A stretch of 64,000 nucleotides of DNA from contig JAFXIC010000035.1 in assembly GCA_017533485.1 (NCBI GenBank), positions 1 through 64,000 on the forward strand. The letters run 5' to 3'. The stretch is from Oscillospiraceae bacterium. GTDB taxonomy: Bacteria; Bacillota; Clostridia; Oscillospirales; Ruminococcaceae. The first letter of the stretch is position 1. Each line of letters starts with the position of its first letter. Positions 1-9,208 of this stretch are shown here, piece by piece. Made by a program: the position numbers and the translations under genes. The notes beneath the pieces are model-generated. The model saw only the letters and a program-made list of their open reading frames with translations. It ran no database searches and was not told the DNA's origin.

Positions 1-390
1 CGTGAAAATAACCAAGGGGGACACCCATAGGGGCGGAAAGAGCGCTCCCGCGCATTCTCTCCTCCCCTTCTGGTTTTCCCCCTTGTACCCCCTTCCAACT
101 CATCCCCTCCTCTCTTATCCGAAACCCATGATTTTTCTAACGTATCCAAAAATCAGAACACCTAATACAAACCAAAAATCATCTGCACGCATATTTTTTC
201 AACCATTTTTATCGTCCTTGCACGCCGCTAGAGGGGGATGGGTAACGGAAAGGGGTTTTCCCCTTTCGTTTGATCCGACATATCTCCGACATATCTCTGA
301 CAAATGAAAAATGACGCGCAGAGACATACGCCCCTTTCCCCTTCTATCAGAAATACTTCTCGACAGAGATACTTTTTTGCCGGAAACCAA
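1..390. other. Non-coding region upstream of alaS
   Basis: No convincing gene is seen. The top strand is strongly pyrimidine-rich over the first 120 bases. A GC-rich hairpin with arms GGAAAGGGG and CCCCTTTC joined by TTTT lies at about 247-270 and could be a weak terminator. Next to it the 11-mer CCGACATATCT is repeated in tandem at 275-285 and 286-296. No T-box signature, the AGGGTGG element usual upstream of aminoacyl-tRNA synthetase genes, was found. Confidence 0.5.
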
Positions 391-419
391 TTGACAAAAC
401 CCCGGATTTGCGGTATACT
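391..419 (+). promoter_or_regulatory. Sigma-A type promoter of alaS
   Basis: A consensus TTGACA at 391-396 is separated by 17 bases from TATACT at 414-419. Transcription would start near 426, about 55 bases before the alaS ATG. The site probably drives the whole run of plus-strand genes up to the ABC-F gene. Confidence 0.8.
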
Positions 420-479
420 ATATTTTGTATGGTTATACCGAAATCAATACTTTGGAAATATGAAAGGAATCCCTGAATT

Positions 480-3116
480 ATGGAATGGACCGGTCTGAAT
501 CAGCTGCGTGAGCAGTATCTCTCTTTCTTCGAACGTAAACAGCATACCCGTATGGAAAGCGCTTCCCTCATCCCGAAAGGCGATAACTCCCTGCTCCTGA
601 TTAACTCGGGCATGGCACCGCTCAAAAAATTTTTCCTCGGTCAGGCTGTCCCCCCCAATGTCCGTGTGACAACCTGTCAGAAATGCATCCGCACGCCCGA
701 TATCGAACGCGTCGGAAAAACTGCCCGCCATGGCACCTTCTTCGAGATGCTCGGCAACTTCTCGTTCGGTGAGTATTTTAAAACCGAAGCCATCGAATGG
801 GCTTGGGAATTCCTCACCAAAGAACTCGCGATTCCTGCCGAGAAGCTCTGGATTACCATCTTCGAAAGCGATGATGAAGCCGAACAGATCTGGATGAATA
901 AAATCGGTATCCCGAAAGACCGTATCATCCGCCTCGGCAAAGCCGATAACTTCTGGGAGCATGGCTCCGGCCCCTGCGGCCCCTGCTCCGAAATCCATTT
1001 CGACCGCGGCGAAAGCTATGGCCCGTTCGAAAGCTTCGAACAGGCTTCTGACTGCGACCGTATCATCGAAATCTGGAACCTCGTCTTCTCCCAGTTCGAC
1101 AGCGATGGTAAGGGCAACTATACCGAAATGAAAAATAAAAATATCGACACCGGCATGGGCCTTGAACGTCTTGCCGTTGCGATGCAGGGCGTGGACAACC
1201 TCTTTGAGGTCGATACCGTCCAGAATATTATGAAGCATATCTGTCAGATCGCCGGCGTCAGCTACCATACCGACGAAAAAACCGATGTATCGCTGCGCGT
1301 GGTCACCGACCATGTCCGCTCAACTGTATTCATGGTCGGCGACGGCATTACGCCCGCAAATGAAGGCAGAGGCTATGTCTTAAAGCGTCTGCTGCGGCGT
1401 GCCGCCCGCCACGGAAGACTCCTCGGTATCCGCGAACCGTTCCTCTATCAGGTTGCAGAAACCGTTATCCGTGAAAACGAAGGCGCATACCCCGAACTCG
1501 CGGAGAAAAAAGACCTCATCACCAAAATTATCCGCCACGAGGAAGAAAGCTTTGCGCGTACCATCGACCGCGGTATGGATATGCTGGTCGCTTGTATGCA
1601 CGCACTCAAGCGCGAGAAGAATACTGTCATCCCCGGTAAGGAAGCATTCCAGCTGAGTGATACATATGGCTTCCCGATTGACCTGACAGTGGAAATCGCT
1701 GCGGAACAGGGCATGACGGTTGATGTCGATGCCTTCCGCGAACTGATGGACGAACAGAAAAAACGTGCAAGAGCAGACCGCGCCTCCAAGGTCAAAACCT
1801 CCTGGGGCGGCGATCTCGCAATCCCGAAGGATCTCCCCAAAACTGAATTTGTCGGCTATGACCGGATGGAAACCGAGGCCACAATCCTCGCAATCCTTGC
1901 GGACGGTCAGCCGGTCGATACCATCGAAGCCGGTACGGATGCTGCAATCATCCTCTCCGCTACCGCTTTCTATGCCGAAAGCGGCGGTCAGGTCGGTGAT
2001 ATGGGTGAGCTCGACGGCGACGGCACCTTTGCGGTTGCCGATACCCAGAAGGGCGGCGACGGCTATATTCTCCATATGGGCACCCTCGAACAAGGCTCCC
2101 TCTCCGTTGGCGGAACTGTCCTCACAAAGGTCGATGTCAGCCGCCGTATGGCAATCATGAGAAACCATACCGCTGCACACCTCCTCCAGACTGCACTCCG
2201 CCGTGTGCTCGGTGACCATGTCCATCAGGCAGGTCAGCTCGTCAATGCACAGCGCTGCCGCTTCGACTTCTCCCACTTCTCTGCAATGACCGCACAGGAG
2301 CTCGAAAAGGTCGAACAGATGCTCAATGCGGAGATTTTCGCTGCCGCGCCCGTTACCATGGAGGAAATGGCAATCGACGACGCGAAGAATCTCGGTGCAA
2401 TGGCACTCTTCGGAGAAAAATACGGTGATGTTGTCCGCGTTGTCCGCGCAGGCGCACATTCGATCGAATTCTGCGGCGGTACCCATGTTTCCAATACCGC
2501 ACAGCTCGGTCTTTGCCGCATCGTTTCCGAAAGCTCTGTGGCTGCCGGCGTCCGCCGAATCGAACTGGCAACCGGTGAAAATGTACTCGAACTGCTGAAA
2601 GAAGCAGAAAATCATATCGCACAGTCCGCAAAGGCACTCAGACTCGCAAATGTTTCCGAGCTGCCCGAAAAATGTACTGCGCTCGCAAACGATCTCCGCG
2701 AAAAATCCAAGGAAATCGACCGCCTCAATGCAAAGCTCGCAGGCAGCCGTCTTTCCGATCTCTTTGCGGACGCAAAGGAAGTCTGCGGCATCAAAATCGT
2801 TTCCGCAATGCTCTCCGATGTCAAGCCCGATGTCCTCAGAAGCCTCGGCGACCAGATTCGTGACCGCGAAGAAAATGTGATTGCCGTCCTCGCAGGCGTC
2901 AACGGCGAAAACGGCAATTTCTACTGTGTCTGCTCCAAAAACGCAATCGCCAAGGGTGCACACGCCGGAAAACTCATTCAGCGGATCTCTGCAATCACCG
3001 GCGGTAAGGGCGGCGGAAGACCCGATACGGCAATGGCCGGTATCGGTAAGAGCTATATGGTCGATGAAGCACTCGGTATGCTTCCCGAAATTGCTGCTGA
3101 TTTCTTAAAGGACTAA
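480..3116 (+). CDS. alaS: Alanine--tRNA ligase
   Basis: Class II aminoacyl-tRNA synthetase that charges tRNA-Ala in the cytoplasm. The 878 residues match the normal full length. Seen in order: the N-terminal catalytic domain (FFEMLGNFSFGEYFK near residue 90), the editing domain with the zinc-binding set H563, H567 (HTAAH), C665 and H669 (CGGTH), a coiled linker near residues 700-760, and the C-terminal DHHA1-type domain ending with the glycine-rich GGKGGGRPD. The ATG at 480 follows GAAAGGA at 462-468. The gene is the first of a same-strand group and has a consensus promoter directly upstream. Identification is firm. Confidence 0.98.
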   Translation: MEWTGLNQLREQYLSFFERKQHTRMESASLIPKGDNSLLLINSGMAPLKKFFLGQAVPPNVRVTTCQKCIRTPDIERVGKTARHGTFFEMLGNFSFGEYFKTEAIEWAWEFLTKELAIPAEKLWITIFESDDEAEQIWMNKIGIPKDRIIRLGKADNFWEHGSGPCGPCSEIHFDRGESYGPFESFEQASDCDRIIEIWNLVFSQFDSDGKGNYTEMKNKNIDTGMGLERLAVAMQGVDNLFEVDTVQNIMKHICQIAGVSYHTDEKTDVSLRVVTDHVRSTVFMVGDGITPANEGRGYVLKRLLRRAARHGRLLGIREPFLYQVAETVIRENEGAYPELAEKKDLITKIIRHEEESFARTIDRGMDMLVACMHALKREKNTVIPGKEAFQLSDTYGFPIDLTVEIAAEQGMTVDVDAFRELMDEQKKRARADRASKVKTSWGGDLAIPKDLPKTEFVGYDRMETEATILAILADGQPVDTIEAGTDAAIILSATAFYAESGGQVGDMGELDGDGTFAVADTQKGGDGYILHMGTLEQGSLSVGGTVLTKVDVSRRMAIMRNHTAAHLLQTALRRVLGDHVHQAGQLVNAQRCRFDFSHFSAMTAQELEKVEQMLNAEIFAAAPVTMEEMAIDDAKNLGAMALFGEKYGDVVRVVRAGAHSIEFCGGTHVSNTAQLGLCRIVSESSVAAGVRRIELATGENVLELLKEAENHIAQSAKALRLANVSELPEKCTALANDLREKSKEIDRLNAKLAGSRLSDLFADAKEVCGIKIVSAMLSDVKPDVLRSLGDQIRDREENVIAVLAGVNGENGNFYCVCSKNAIAKGAHAGKLIQRISAITGGKGGGRPDTAMAGIGKSYMVDEALGMLPEIAADFLKD

Positions 3117-3162
3117 TCAGCTTGCCGCCCAGAAAGGAATGGAAAAAAGGAGGATGGTCGGT

Positions 3163-3600
3163 ATGCGCGTGAAAATCCGTATCGCATCTCCTGATGATGC
3201 AAAGGCTGTTTCCCGGCTCATCCGTGATGAGCTGCATACCCCCGTTTCCGCTTCGGATACTGCACAGGCACTCTCGCAGTTCTGTGTCAATCCGCGCCAT
3301 AAGATTTTTGTCGCGGCAGTCGATGACGCAGTCGTAGGCTATCTCCATGCCTGCGACTACGATTCCCTGCTGCTGACCGCCCCCATGAAATCCGTGCTCT
3401 CGATGGCAGTCGGCGCTTCCTACCGCAGAATCGGTATCGGAAAAGCCCTACTGACACGCGCGGAACGCTGGGCGAGAGAACAGGGCGCAAATGGTGTCCG
3501 CATGGACGGCGGCGTTCCGGCAAAGGACGCGGAGGGCTTCTTCCTCCATTGCGGATATGCCGGCGCACCCTTTGCGAAGGAATTTGAAAAATCACGTTGA
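3163..3600 (+). CDS. GNAT family N-acetyltransferase
   Basis: A 145-residue GCN5-related acetyltransferase; the substrate cannot be predicted. The acetyl-CoA binding motif A is visible as VGASYRRIGIGKALLTRAE (R-x-x-G-I-G), followed by a motif B region ending in FFLHCGYAGA. Three in-frame ATGs occur (3139, 3154, 3163). The strong AAGGAGG at 3147-3153 supports the third, with a 9-base spacer, so the shorter form was chosen. It sits 46 bases after alaS and before a HIT gene, suggesting cotranscription. The fold is clear, the function open. Confidence 0.85.
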   Translation: MRVKIRIASPDDAKAVSRLIRDELHTPVSASDTAQALSQFCVNPRHKIFVAAVDDAVVGYLHACDYDSLLLTAPMKSVLSMAVGASYRRIGIGKALLTRAERWAREQGANGVRMDGGVPAKDAEGFFLHCGYAGAPFAKEFEKSR

Positions 3601-3642
3601 TGCCAGATATCGGAAATCCCGATTCAAAAGGAGGAATCTGTT

Positions 3643-3993
3643 GTGAACGACTGCTTATTCTGTAAAATTATCGCGGGCGAAATCCCGAGCCGCAAGGTCT
3701 ATGAGGATGAATTCGTCTACGCGTTCTGTGATATCAACCCCATCGCACCCATCCACTATCTCTTTATCCCGAAACAGCATATTTCCGGTGCTTCCGAAAT
3801 CACGCCCGAAAATGCGGAAATCGTCGGGAAGATCTTTACCGCAATCGCAAAGGTCGCGGCGGATGAAAACCTCGGCTCCGGCTTCCGCGTTGTCACAAAC
3901 TGCGGCGAGGATGCCGGTCAGACGGTCGGTCATCTCCATTTCCATCTGCTTGCCGGAACAGCTATGGGCTGGACTGTGCAGGCAGGCGTTTAA
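3643..3993 (+). CDS. HIT family (HINT-like) nucleotide-binding hydrolase
   Basis: A 116-residue histidine-triad protein of the HINT branch, which hydrolyses purine nucleoside phosphoramidates or aminoacyl-adenylates. The catalytic triad is intact at the C-terminus (H97-x-H99-x-H101 in GHLHFHLLAG). The N-terminal CLFCKIIAGEIPS is the usual HINT start. The start codon is GTG at 3643, behind AAAGGAGGAA at 3627-3636. HINT proteins can act on adenylates made by aminoacyl-tRNA synthetases, so its place near alaS is suggestive, but that link is inference. Confidence 0.93.
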   Translation: MNDCLFCKIIAGEIPSRKVYEDEFVYAFCDINPIAPIHYLFIPKQHISGASEITPENAEIVGKIFTAIAKVAADENLGSGFRVVTNCGEDAGQTVGHLHFHLLAGTAMGWTVQAGV

Positions 3994-4082
3994 CCAAAAA
4001 CAACACAGCTTACCATGCTGCTGACAGCAATCCTACCTGTTCCCGTGGCGTTGAATGCTTTACGGCGGCATGGACTCTGGGA

Positions 4083-6104
4083 TTGCTGTTGGTTTTTCTC
4101 GGTCCGGCATCCCACAGATATCTGTATTACGGTATCGCGGTATGCGGCGGAATTTTACTGATCCGGCTGCTGCACGCCCGATGCTTCCGCTATGCAATGC
4201 TCTGGCTGGCAGGGATTTCCCTCGCCGGCACAATCGGAACGTACTACATCAGCCAGATCCGTACACCGCTCCGGATGCTCGACGGAACAACGTGTACGCT
4301 CACCGCAAAAATTACCGATGTCCGGCTGACAAGCAGCAACAGCATCCGATATACGCTTTCCTCCCAATATCAGAATATCCCCTTCCGCGCAGACTGGTAT
4401 GCGGATGGGTCGCTTTCCCGTATCGAAATCGGCGATACGGTTCTGCTCGAAGCAGAACTTTCAGCACTCTCCTCCGATTATGTAAGCCATGCCGCCGAAT
4501 ACGGTGCCGGCATCGGTTCCTATCTTCGCGTCCGCAAGGCAAAACTCCTTGGAATTACAGACCATCCCGCTTTTTCATGGAAGCGCATACTCCGGAAGTA
4601 TCGTGACCGCATCACGACAATCATCCACAGACAACTCCCCGAATCTGACGCCGCATTCTTACTGGCAATGCTCTTCGGTGAAACACGCACCCTGTCCGAT
4701 GAAGTCTCCGCCGCGCTCTATCAGACCGGAATCGGCCATATTACTGCGGTTTCGGGACTGCATCTGATGTTCTTCTGCACGCTGCTCAGCAGCATTCTCC
4801 GAAGGCTTTCGGCTTCTCCGAAAGAACGCTTTCTGATCCACTGTGCGGCGGTACTCGTATTCTCGGTGATGGTGGATTCCGCTGTCTCGGTTGCGCGTGC
4901 AGGCGTAATGTTTCTGCTCGCACAGGCTGCCGCGCTCTTCGGACGATATTCCGATACGATGCGTGCACTCTGTATCGCGGTGATCGGCTGTACGGTCTGC
5001 ACACCCTATGTCATCGCCTCGGCATCCTTCTGGCTCTCCGTTTCCGGTGTCATCGGGATCGGTATCTTTGCCCCATGGATGACCGAAAAGCTCCCCGATT
5101 CCCTGAAGCAGATCCCGGCGTTCCGACAGCTTTCTGAGCTTTTCTGTGTTTCGATTGCCGTATTTCCTGCGTCTATTCTCTTTTGCGGAGAATCCTCACT
5201 GCTGTCGCCGTTTTGCAATCTCGTGATTCTTCCGCTCAGCACAATCGCACTCTTTCTCGCGCTGCTGACCGTCTGTACCGGCGGACTCACGGCGTTTCTG
5301 CTTCCCATAGCAGGGATACTCTGCCGTATGGCAACGCGGCTCGCGGGCTATGCAGCAAAAATCCCCTACTCCCATTTACAGACAAACAGCAAGGCAATGA
5401 CCGCTGCATTACTCGCAGGTACGGGATTTGTTCTGCTGATTATTCTCTCAACGAAAAACCGGAAGCATACGGCGTGTGCAATATTATGCTGCGGCGCGGT
5501 TCTCTCCGCACAACTCGCATTTTCACGTATATCTGCCCATTCACAGCTTCGGATTGCCGCACTCGGAAAAAGTCAGGACTGTATCCTCGTCATTTCCGCA
5601 GACGGCAGAACGCTGGTCGCTGATTTTTCAGGAAATCCGCGTGATGTAAAGTATGTCGCGCAGTATCTTTCCAATGACTGTTTCCGTACATCAGAGATCG
5701 ATTATCTGTACTGTCGTCCGGCTTCTGCCGCCGCATTCAGCCAGACAATTCCGGATGCAAAGGCAGTCTGTTTCTCCGAGCCCTCGACACTGCGCAGCAA
5801 TCTCCGGATCTGCGGTACCATACCCGACGTTTCCCCACAGCAGCCTGTACGGCTGACAATCGGCGGCGCAGAGATTCTGCTTCACCCCAAAGAAGCCGAA
5901 ATCCGCTGGAAGCATCAGACCATCCGGATCCTGCCGGCAGACAGCGAAAATCCCGTTTCCGCGGATGCCGTCATCCGATACGGCGGTTTTTCAAATACCG
6001 AAGATACCTGCCGCATCCGCCTCTGTACTGCCGATGATGCACAGAAAAATCATGTCATTACACTCTCCGGCGACGGTTCCGCTTCCGTCCGTGCACTCTC
6101 ATAA
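4083..6104 (+). CDS. comEC: ComEC/Rec2-like DNA uptake channel protein
   Basis: A multi-pass membrane protein of about 673 residues resembling ComEC, the channel that brings single-stranded DNA into competent cells. The competence domain is recognisable from AAFLLAMLFGETRTLSDEV followed by GIGHITAVSGLHL and many hydrophobic helices. The C-terminal part (from about residue 495) has the layout of the metallo-beta-lactamase-like domain but lacks any HxHxDH metal motif. The N-terminus is unclear: the first usable in-frame start is TTG at 4083, no good ribosome binding site precedes it, and the open frame continues upstream without ATG or GTG, so a non-standard start or a sequencing frameshift near 4050-4080 is possible. 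Lies between the HIT gene and holA, the usual Firmicutes neighbourhood. Confidence 0.85.
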   Translation: MLLVFLGPASHRYLYYGIAVCGGILLIRLLHARCFRYAMLWLAGISLAGTIGTYYISQIRTPLRMLDGTTCTLTAKITDVRLTSSNSIRYTLSSQYQNIPFRADWYADGSLSRIEIGDTVLLEAELSALSSDYVSHAAEYGAGIGSYLRVRKAKLLGITDHPAFSWKRILRKYRDRITTIIHRQLPESDAAFLLAMLFGETRTLSDEVSAALYQTGIGHITAVSGLHLMFFCTLLSSILRRLSASPKERFLIHCAAVLVFSVMVDSAVSVARAGVMFLLAQAAALFGRYSDTMRALCIAVIGCTVCTPYVIASASFWLSVSGVIGIGIFAPWMTEKLPDSLKQIPAFRQLSELFCVSIAVFPASILFCGESSLLSPFCNLVILPLSTIALFLALLTVCTGGLTAFLLPIAGILCRMATRLAGYAAKIPYSHLQTNSKAMTAALLAGTGFVLLIILSTKNRKHTACAILCCGAVLSAQLAFSRISAHSQLRIAALGKSQDCILVISADGRTLVADFSGNPRDVKYVAQYLSNDCFRTSEIDYLYCRPASAAAFSQTIPDAKAVCFSEPSTLRSNLRICGTIPDVSPQQPVRLTIGGAEILLHPKEAEIRWKHQTIRILPADSENPVSADAVIRYGGFSNTEDTCRIRLCTADDAQKNHVITLSGDGSASVRALS

Positions 6105-6131
6105 TTTCCGCTTGAAAGGAGTATCCCGAAT

Positions 6132-7214
6132 ATGCCAAAGCTTGCCGCCGCTGACGCTGTGCGCGAAATGAGCAGCGAAACACCGCCCGGACTTTGTTAT
6201 ATCTGCGGCGAGGACGGTGTTGCGGTCAGCCAGACCGAACAGCGTATCCTCAAAAAATTAACCGACGGCGATGCGATGGCGTACACCGCGTTCGACGGTC
6301 AGAATCTCGATCTCGAACGTCTGACCGAGGCCTACGGCTTCTGCCCGATGTTCCAGCCGTTTAATGTCATCCTTATCCGTGATCTCGACGGCGATTCGAT
6401 TGCTCCCTCGGATATGGATACCCTCCTGAAACTCTGGGAAACACTTCCGCCGCGCGTTGTGGTGCTCGCCGTCATCCGCGCAATTCCGGTCTATGAGGTC
6501 AAGCGCGGTGCGCCGGTATTCCTCCAGAAACAAAAGAAAATTACCAGCTTTTTCGAGAAAAACGGTATTCTCTGCATCTGCGAGAAAAAGAATGTCATTC
6601 AGCTCGGAAAACAAATTCAGGAACGTGCCAAACGCCATGGCTGCGAGATCAGCCGCGAGGACGCCGAGCTGCTCGCAAACCGCTGTCTTTGTGATTCCAC
6701 ACTCATCCGCTCCGAACTCGATAAGCTGATGGCGTGTGCGGACGGCGAACCAATCACCTTTGCGATGATTGACGCGCTGACCGTCCAGCAGCCCGATGCG
6801 GACGCGTTCCGTCTTGCCAGAGCGGTGACTGCCGCAGACGGAAAAACTGCCTTCCGCCTGTTACAGGCGCTGACCGCAAAAAGCGAGGACTCGAAAACAA
6901 TCCTCGGTCTCCTCTCCATCCTCAGCGGCACCTTCACCGATCTCTATCGTGCAAGGCTCGGACTCGGTGCCTCCAGACGAAGCGAGGATGTTACGGCAGA
7001 TTTCGGTTATCCCAAAAATCGGGAATTCGCCGTCCGGAATGCCATGCGAGACTGTAAGACGATGACGATTCCACAGCTCCGCGCCTGTATCCGTATTCTA
7101 CGCGAAACCGACAGAGCCTGTAAATCCAGCCGCACCGCACCAAGACTCCTCCTCGAACAGGCAATCGTGCGGATGCTCCGCATAGACCGCGAGGGAAGGG
7201 AGGCTTCCCGTTAA
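6132..7214 (+). CDS. holA: DNA polymerase III subunit delta
   Basis: The 360-residue delta subunit of the clamp loader, which opens the beta sliding clamp during replication. The start reads as the family's AAA+-like N-terminal domain (LCYICGEDGVAVSQTEQRIL), followed by the typical ITSFFEKNG and the helical clamp-loader collar region near the C-terminus. No functional Walker A is expected in delta and none is seen. AAAGGAG at 6115-6121 precedes the ATG at 6132 by about 10 bases. It follows comEC by 27 bases, a conserved Firmicutes gene order (comEC-holA). Confidence 0.9.
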   Translation: MPKLAAADAVREMSSETPPGLCYICGEDGVAVSQTEQRILKKLTDGDAMAYTAFDGQNLDLERLTEAYGFCPMFQPFNVILIRDLDGDSIAPSDMDTLLKLWETLPPRVVVLAVIRAIPVYEVKRGAPVFLQKQKKITSFFEKNGILCICEKKNVIQLGKQIQERAKRHGCEISREDAELLANRCLCDSTLIRSELDKLMACADGEPITFAMIDALTVQQPDADAFRLARAVTAADGKTAFRLLQALTAKSEDSKTILGLLSILSGTFTDLYRARLGLGASRRSEDVTADFGYPKNREFAVRNAMRDCKTMTIPQLRACIRILRETDRACKSSRTAPRLLLEQAIVRMLRIDREGREASR

Positions 7215-7218
7215 CTGC

Positions 7219-7827
7219 ATGGAAAAACGTAAGATTACCCCTGCCATCGTGGTAGAAGGGAAATATGACAAAATCCGCCTCGACAGCTTTTTAGACGCAA
7301 CAATTGTTGTCACAGACGGTTTCCGGATCTATAAACGTCCCGATATGCTGAAGCTGCTGCGCCACTACGCCAATACCATCGGACTCGTTATTCTCACGGA
7401 TGCAGACGCCGCCGGCTTCCAGATCCGCGGCTACCTCAAGGGTGCAATCCCGGACGGCAGGCTCTATCATGTCTATGTCCCGAATATCCACGGAAAAGAA
7501 CGAAGGAAAACTGCCCCGTCCGCGGAAGGCACGCTCGGCGTAGAGGGACTCGATCACAAAATCCTGCTGGACGCACTCGAACGTGCCGGCGTATTTGACG
7601 TTACAACGCCCTGTACGCTGCCCTGTGATATTACCCCCGCCGTACTCTATGAACACGGACTCAACGGCGCGCCGAACAGCAATCTGCGCCGTCAGCTTCT
7701 GCTGAAAAAGCTGGGGCTTTCGAACCATCTCTCGGTATCGGCACTCTGTGATGTGCTCTGTACCATGACATCTGCGGAGAAGCTTTCCGGATTTCTTGCG
7801 GAATATCTCCCGGAGGAGGAACTTTGA
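7219..7827 (+). CDS. rnmV: RNase M5-like Toprim protein (DUF4093 C-terminus)
   Basis: A 202-residue Toprim-domain protein. The acidic motif is seen as VVEGKYDKIRL near residue 12 and the second as LTDADAAG near residue 58, followed by a Lys/Arg-rich loop (HGKERRKTAP). The C-terminal third (LYEHGLNGAPNSNLRRQLL) matches the DUF4093 domain that accompanies Firmicutes ribonuclease M5, the enzyme that matures 5S rRNA. The length is close to typical RnmV. The gene starts 4 bases after holA and ends 1 base before the next start, so the three are tightly coupled. The 5S rRNA role is inferred from family; a related Toprim hydrolase is the alternative. Confidence 0.75.
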   Translation: MEKRKITPAIVVEGKYDKIRLDSFLDATIVVTDGFRIYKRPDMLKLLRHYANTIGLVILTDADAAGFQIRGYLKGAIPDGRLYHVYVPNIHGKERRKTAPSAEGTLGVEGLDHKILLDALERAGVFDVTTPCTLPCDITPAVLYEHGLNGAPNSNLRRQLLLKKLGLSNHLSVSALCDVLCTMTSAEKLSGFLAEYLPEEEL

Positions 7828-7828
7828 T

Positions 7829-9160
7829 ATGTTTATGCTCGATCTCAAACAACTGCTGTTTTTTCTGCCGCTGCTGATCCTCGCGGCATCCCTGATACCT
7901 AAAAAATGGAAGTCTGCCGTACTGACAGCCGGCGGTCTTGCCATGTGCGCAATGTCGGGCTGGGAACTGCTGCTGTATGCAGTGCTTTCGGTCTTTTTCG
8001 GATGGTTTGCCGTGCGGTGCTGTCCGCGCACGCTCACCGGCCCCTATGCCGCAAAAGCACGCGCCTGGATTACGATCAGCATCTTGCTGCAAACGGGCTG
8101 TCTGGTACTCAGCGGCTGTCATCTTCTGATTCTGCTTTCCGCGATCCAGGCAGTCATCTGCGTCATAGACCGCGCACACGGAATGCTCCGGATTCCCTCG
8201 CTGCCGCAGTATCTTTGCTATGTATGTGAATATCCGCGCTGGTTCGGACTCAATCCGACAGACTTCGAAACCTATCTTTCTGCACAGGAATCCCGCCGGC
8301 CGTTTGAGATCGAACGCTTCGCAAACGGTCTCGGTAAGATCATCACGGGCGTTTTCCAGATCGTCATTCTCTCCCGCCCGATTTCTTTGTTCTATCAGAT
8401 GATCGTCGAGCCGCAGTTCCCTCAGCAGCTCAGCTTCTCTGACGGATGGCTCTGTGCAGTCGCCTACTACTGTTTCCTCTACTTCCTCCTGCACGGCTGG
8501 CTCGATATCGGTCAGGGCATCCTCCTCGTACTCGGCTATGACCAGCCCGACGGCTATGAATCCCCGACCTTCTCGACATCCCTTGCGGAATACCTCGAAA
8601 AAATCTGGAAGCCGATGCGCACCGCAGCAGGCGATATCGTCGGTATCCCTGTTCCGTCCGCAAAAATGCCGGCAGCAAAATGGTTTTTCGCCGCGCTTGT
8701 CTGTATGCTCGCAGCCGGACTGATCTTCTCCGACAGCCTGCTGTGCGGACTGAGCTGGGGCTGTGCCGCGGCATCCGTACTCCTCCTCGAACGGAGCATT
8801 CCGCAGTCGTTCCGGATGAAAATCCCGAAGGCAGTCCGGACGGTCTGTGTCAATTTCATCATCATCCTTTTTACCTACGCACTCTTTGGCTGCAATGCCA
8901 ACGGCCACGCTTCCGGCATCCTCTCCCTCATCGGTAAGGGCGGATTTGCCCTCAGCAGTGCCGCACTTTACGCACTTTCCTGGTACTGGGTAGAACTGCT
9001 GCTCTGTATCGTAAGCTTATTCCCGCTTCGCAGGCTCTTTGCGGCGATGGCGAGAAAATATGCCATCCTCGAAAAAGCCGGTACCGTGATTGTCCCCGTG
9101 ATGCAGCTCTCAATGCTTGTACTCTGTATCATGTATCTCGTGGCTTCCGGCGTCTACTAA
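7829..9160 (+). CDS. MBOAT-like multi-pass membrane protein, probably catalytically inactive
   Basis: A 443-residue integral membrane protein with the outline of the AlgI/DltB membrane-bound O-acyltransferase family: RFANGLGKIITG near residue 163, HGWLDIGQGILLVLGY near 222, STSLAEYLEKIWKP near 249 and a C-terminal helical region. The residues that define activity are changed: the histidine of the usual EFWRRWHISL segment is absent (EYLEKIWKPM), and the invariant HG pair after the LSWG-type segment reads AA (GCAAASVLLLER, near 311). GAGGAGGA at 7813-7820 supports the ATG at 7829. No SGNH partner gene is adjacent. Fold assignment is by eye; a non-catalytic or altered role is inferred. Confidence 0.6.
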   Translation: MFMLDLKQLLFFLPLLILAASLIPKKWKSAVLTAGGLAMCAMSGWELLLYAVLSVFFGWFAVRCCPRTLTGPYAAKARAWITISILLQTGCLVLSGCHLLILLSAIQAVICVIDRAHGMLRIPSLPQYLCYVCEYPRWFGLNPTDFETYLSAQESRRPFEIERFANGLGKIITGVFQIVILSRPISLFYQMIVEPQFPQQLSFSDGWLCAVAYYCFLYFLLHGWLDIGQGILLVLGYDQPDGYESPTFSTSLAEYLEKIWKPMRTAAGDIVGIPVPSAKMPAAKWFFAALVCMLAAGLIFSDSLLCGLSWGCAAASVLLLERSIPQSFRMKIPKAVRTVCVNFIIILFTYALFGCNANGHASGILSLIGKGGFALSSAALYALSWYWVELLLCIVSLFPLRRLFAAMARKYAILEKAGTVIVPVMQLSMLVLCIMYLVASGVY

Positions 9161-9208
9161 TCTATCCCCCCCTCCCGCGCATACCTGCGCCAGAAAGGAC
9201 ATATCCAC

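Noticed and set aside
2..307. Plus-strand frame of 101 codons at the left edge
   Set aside because: Composition is driven by a C/T-rich tract, with no ribosome binding site and no similarity that I recognise.
1..479. T-box leader for alaS
   Set aside because: The conserved AGGGTGGNACCGCG element and specifier hairpin were looked for and not found.
1380..2963. A 527-codon open frame antisense to alaS
   Set aside because: Cysteine-rich, without known motifs, and wholly inside a gene of certain identity.
4055..4606. 183-codon frame overlapping the start of comEC
   Set aside because: Rich in Arg and Pro and out of frame with the long hydrophobic comEC frame; kept only as a hint that the comEC start may be disturbed.
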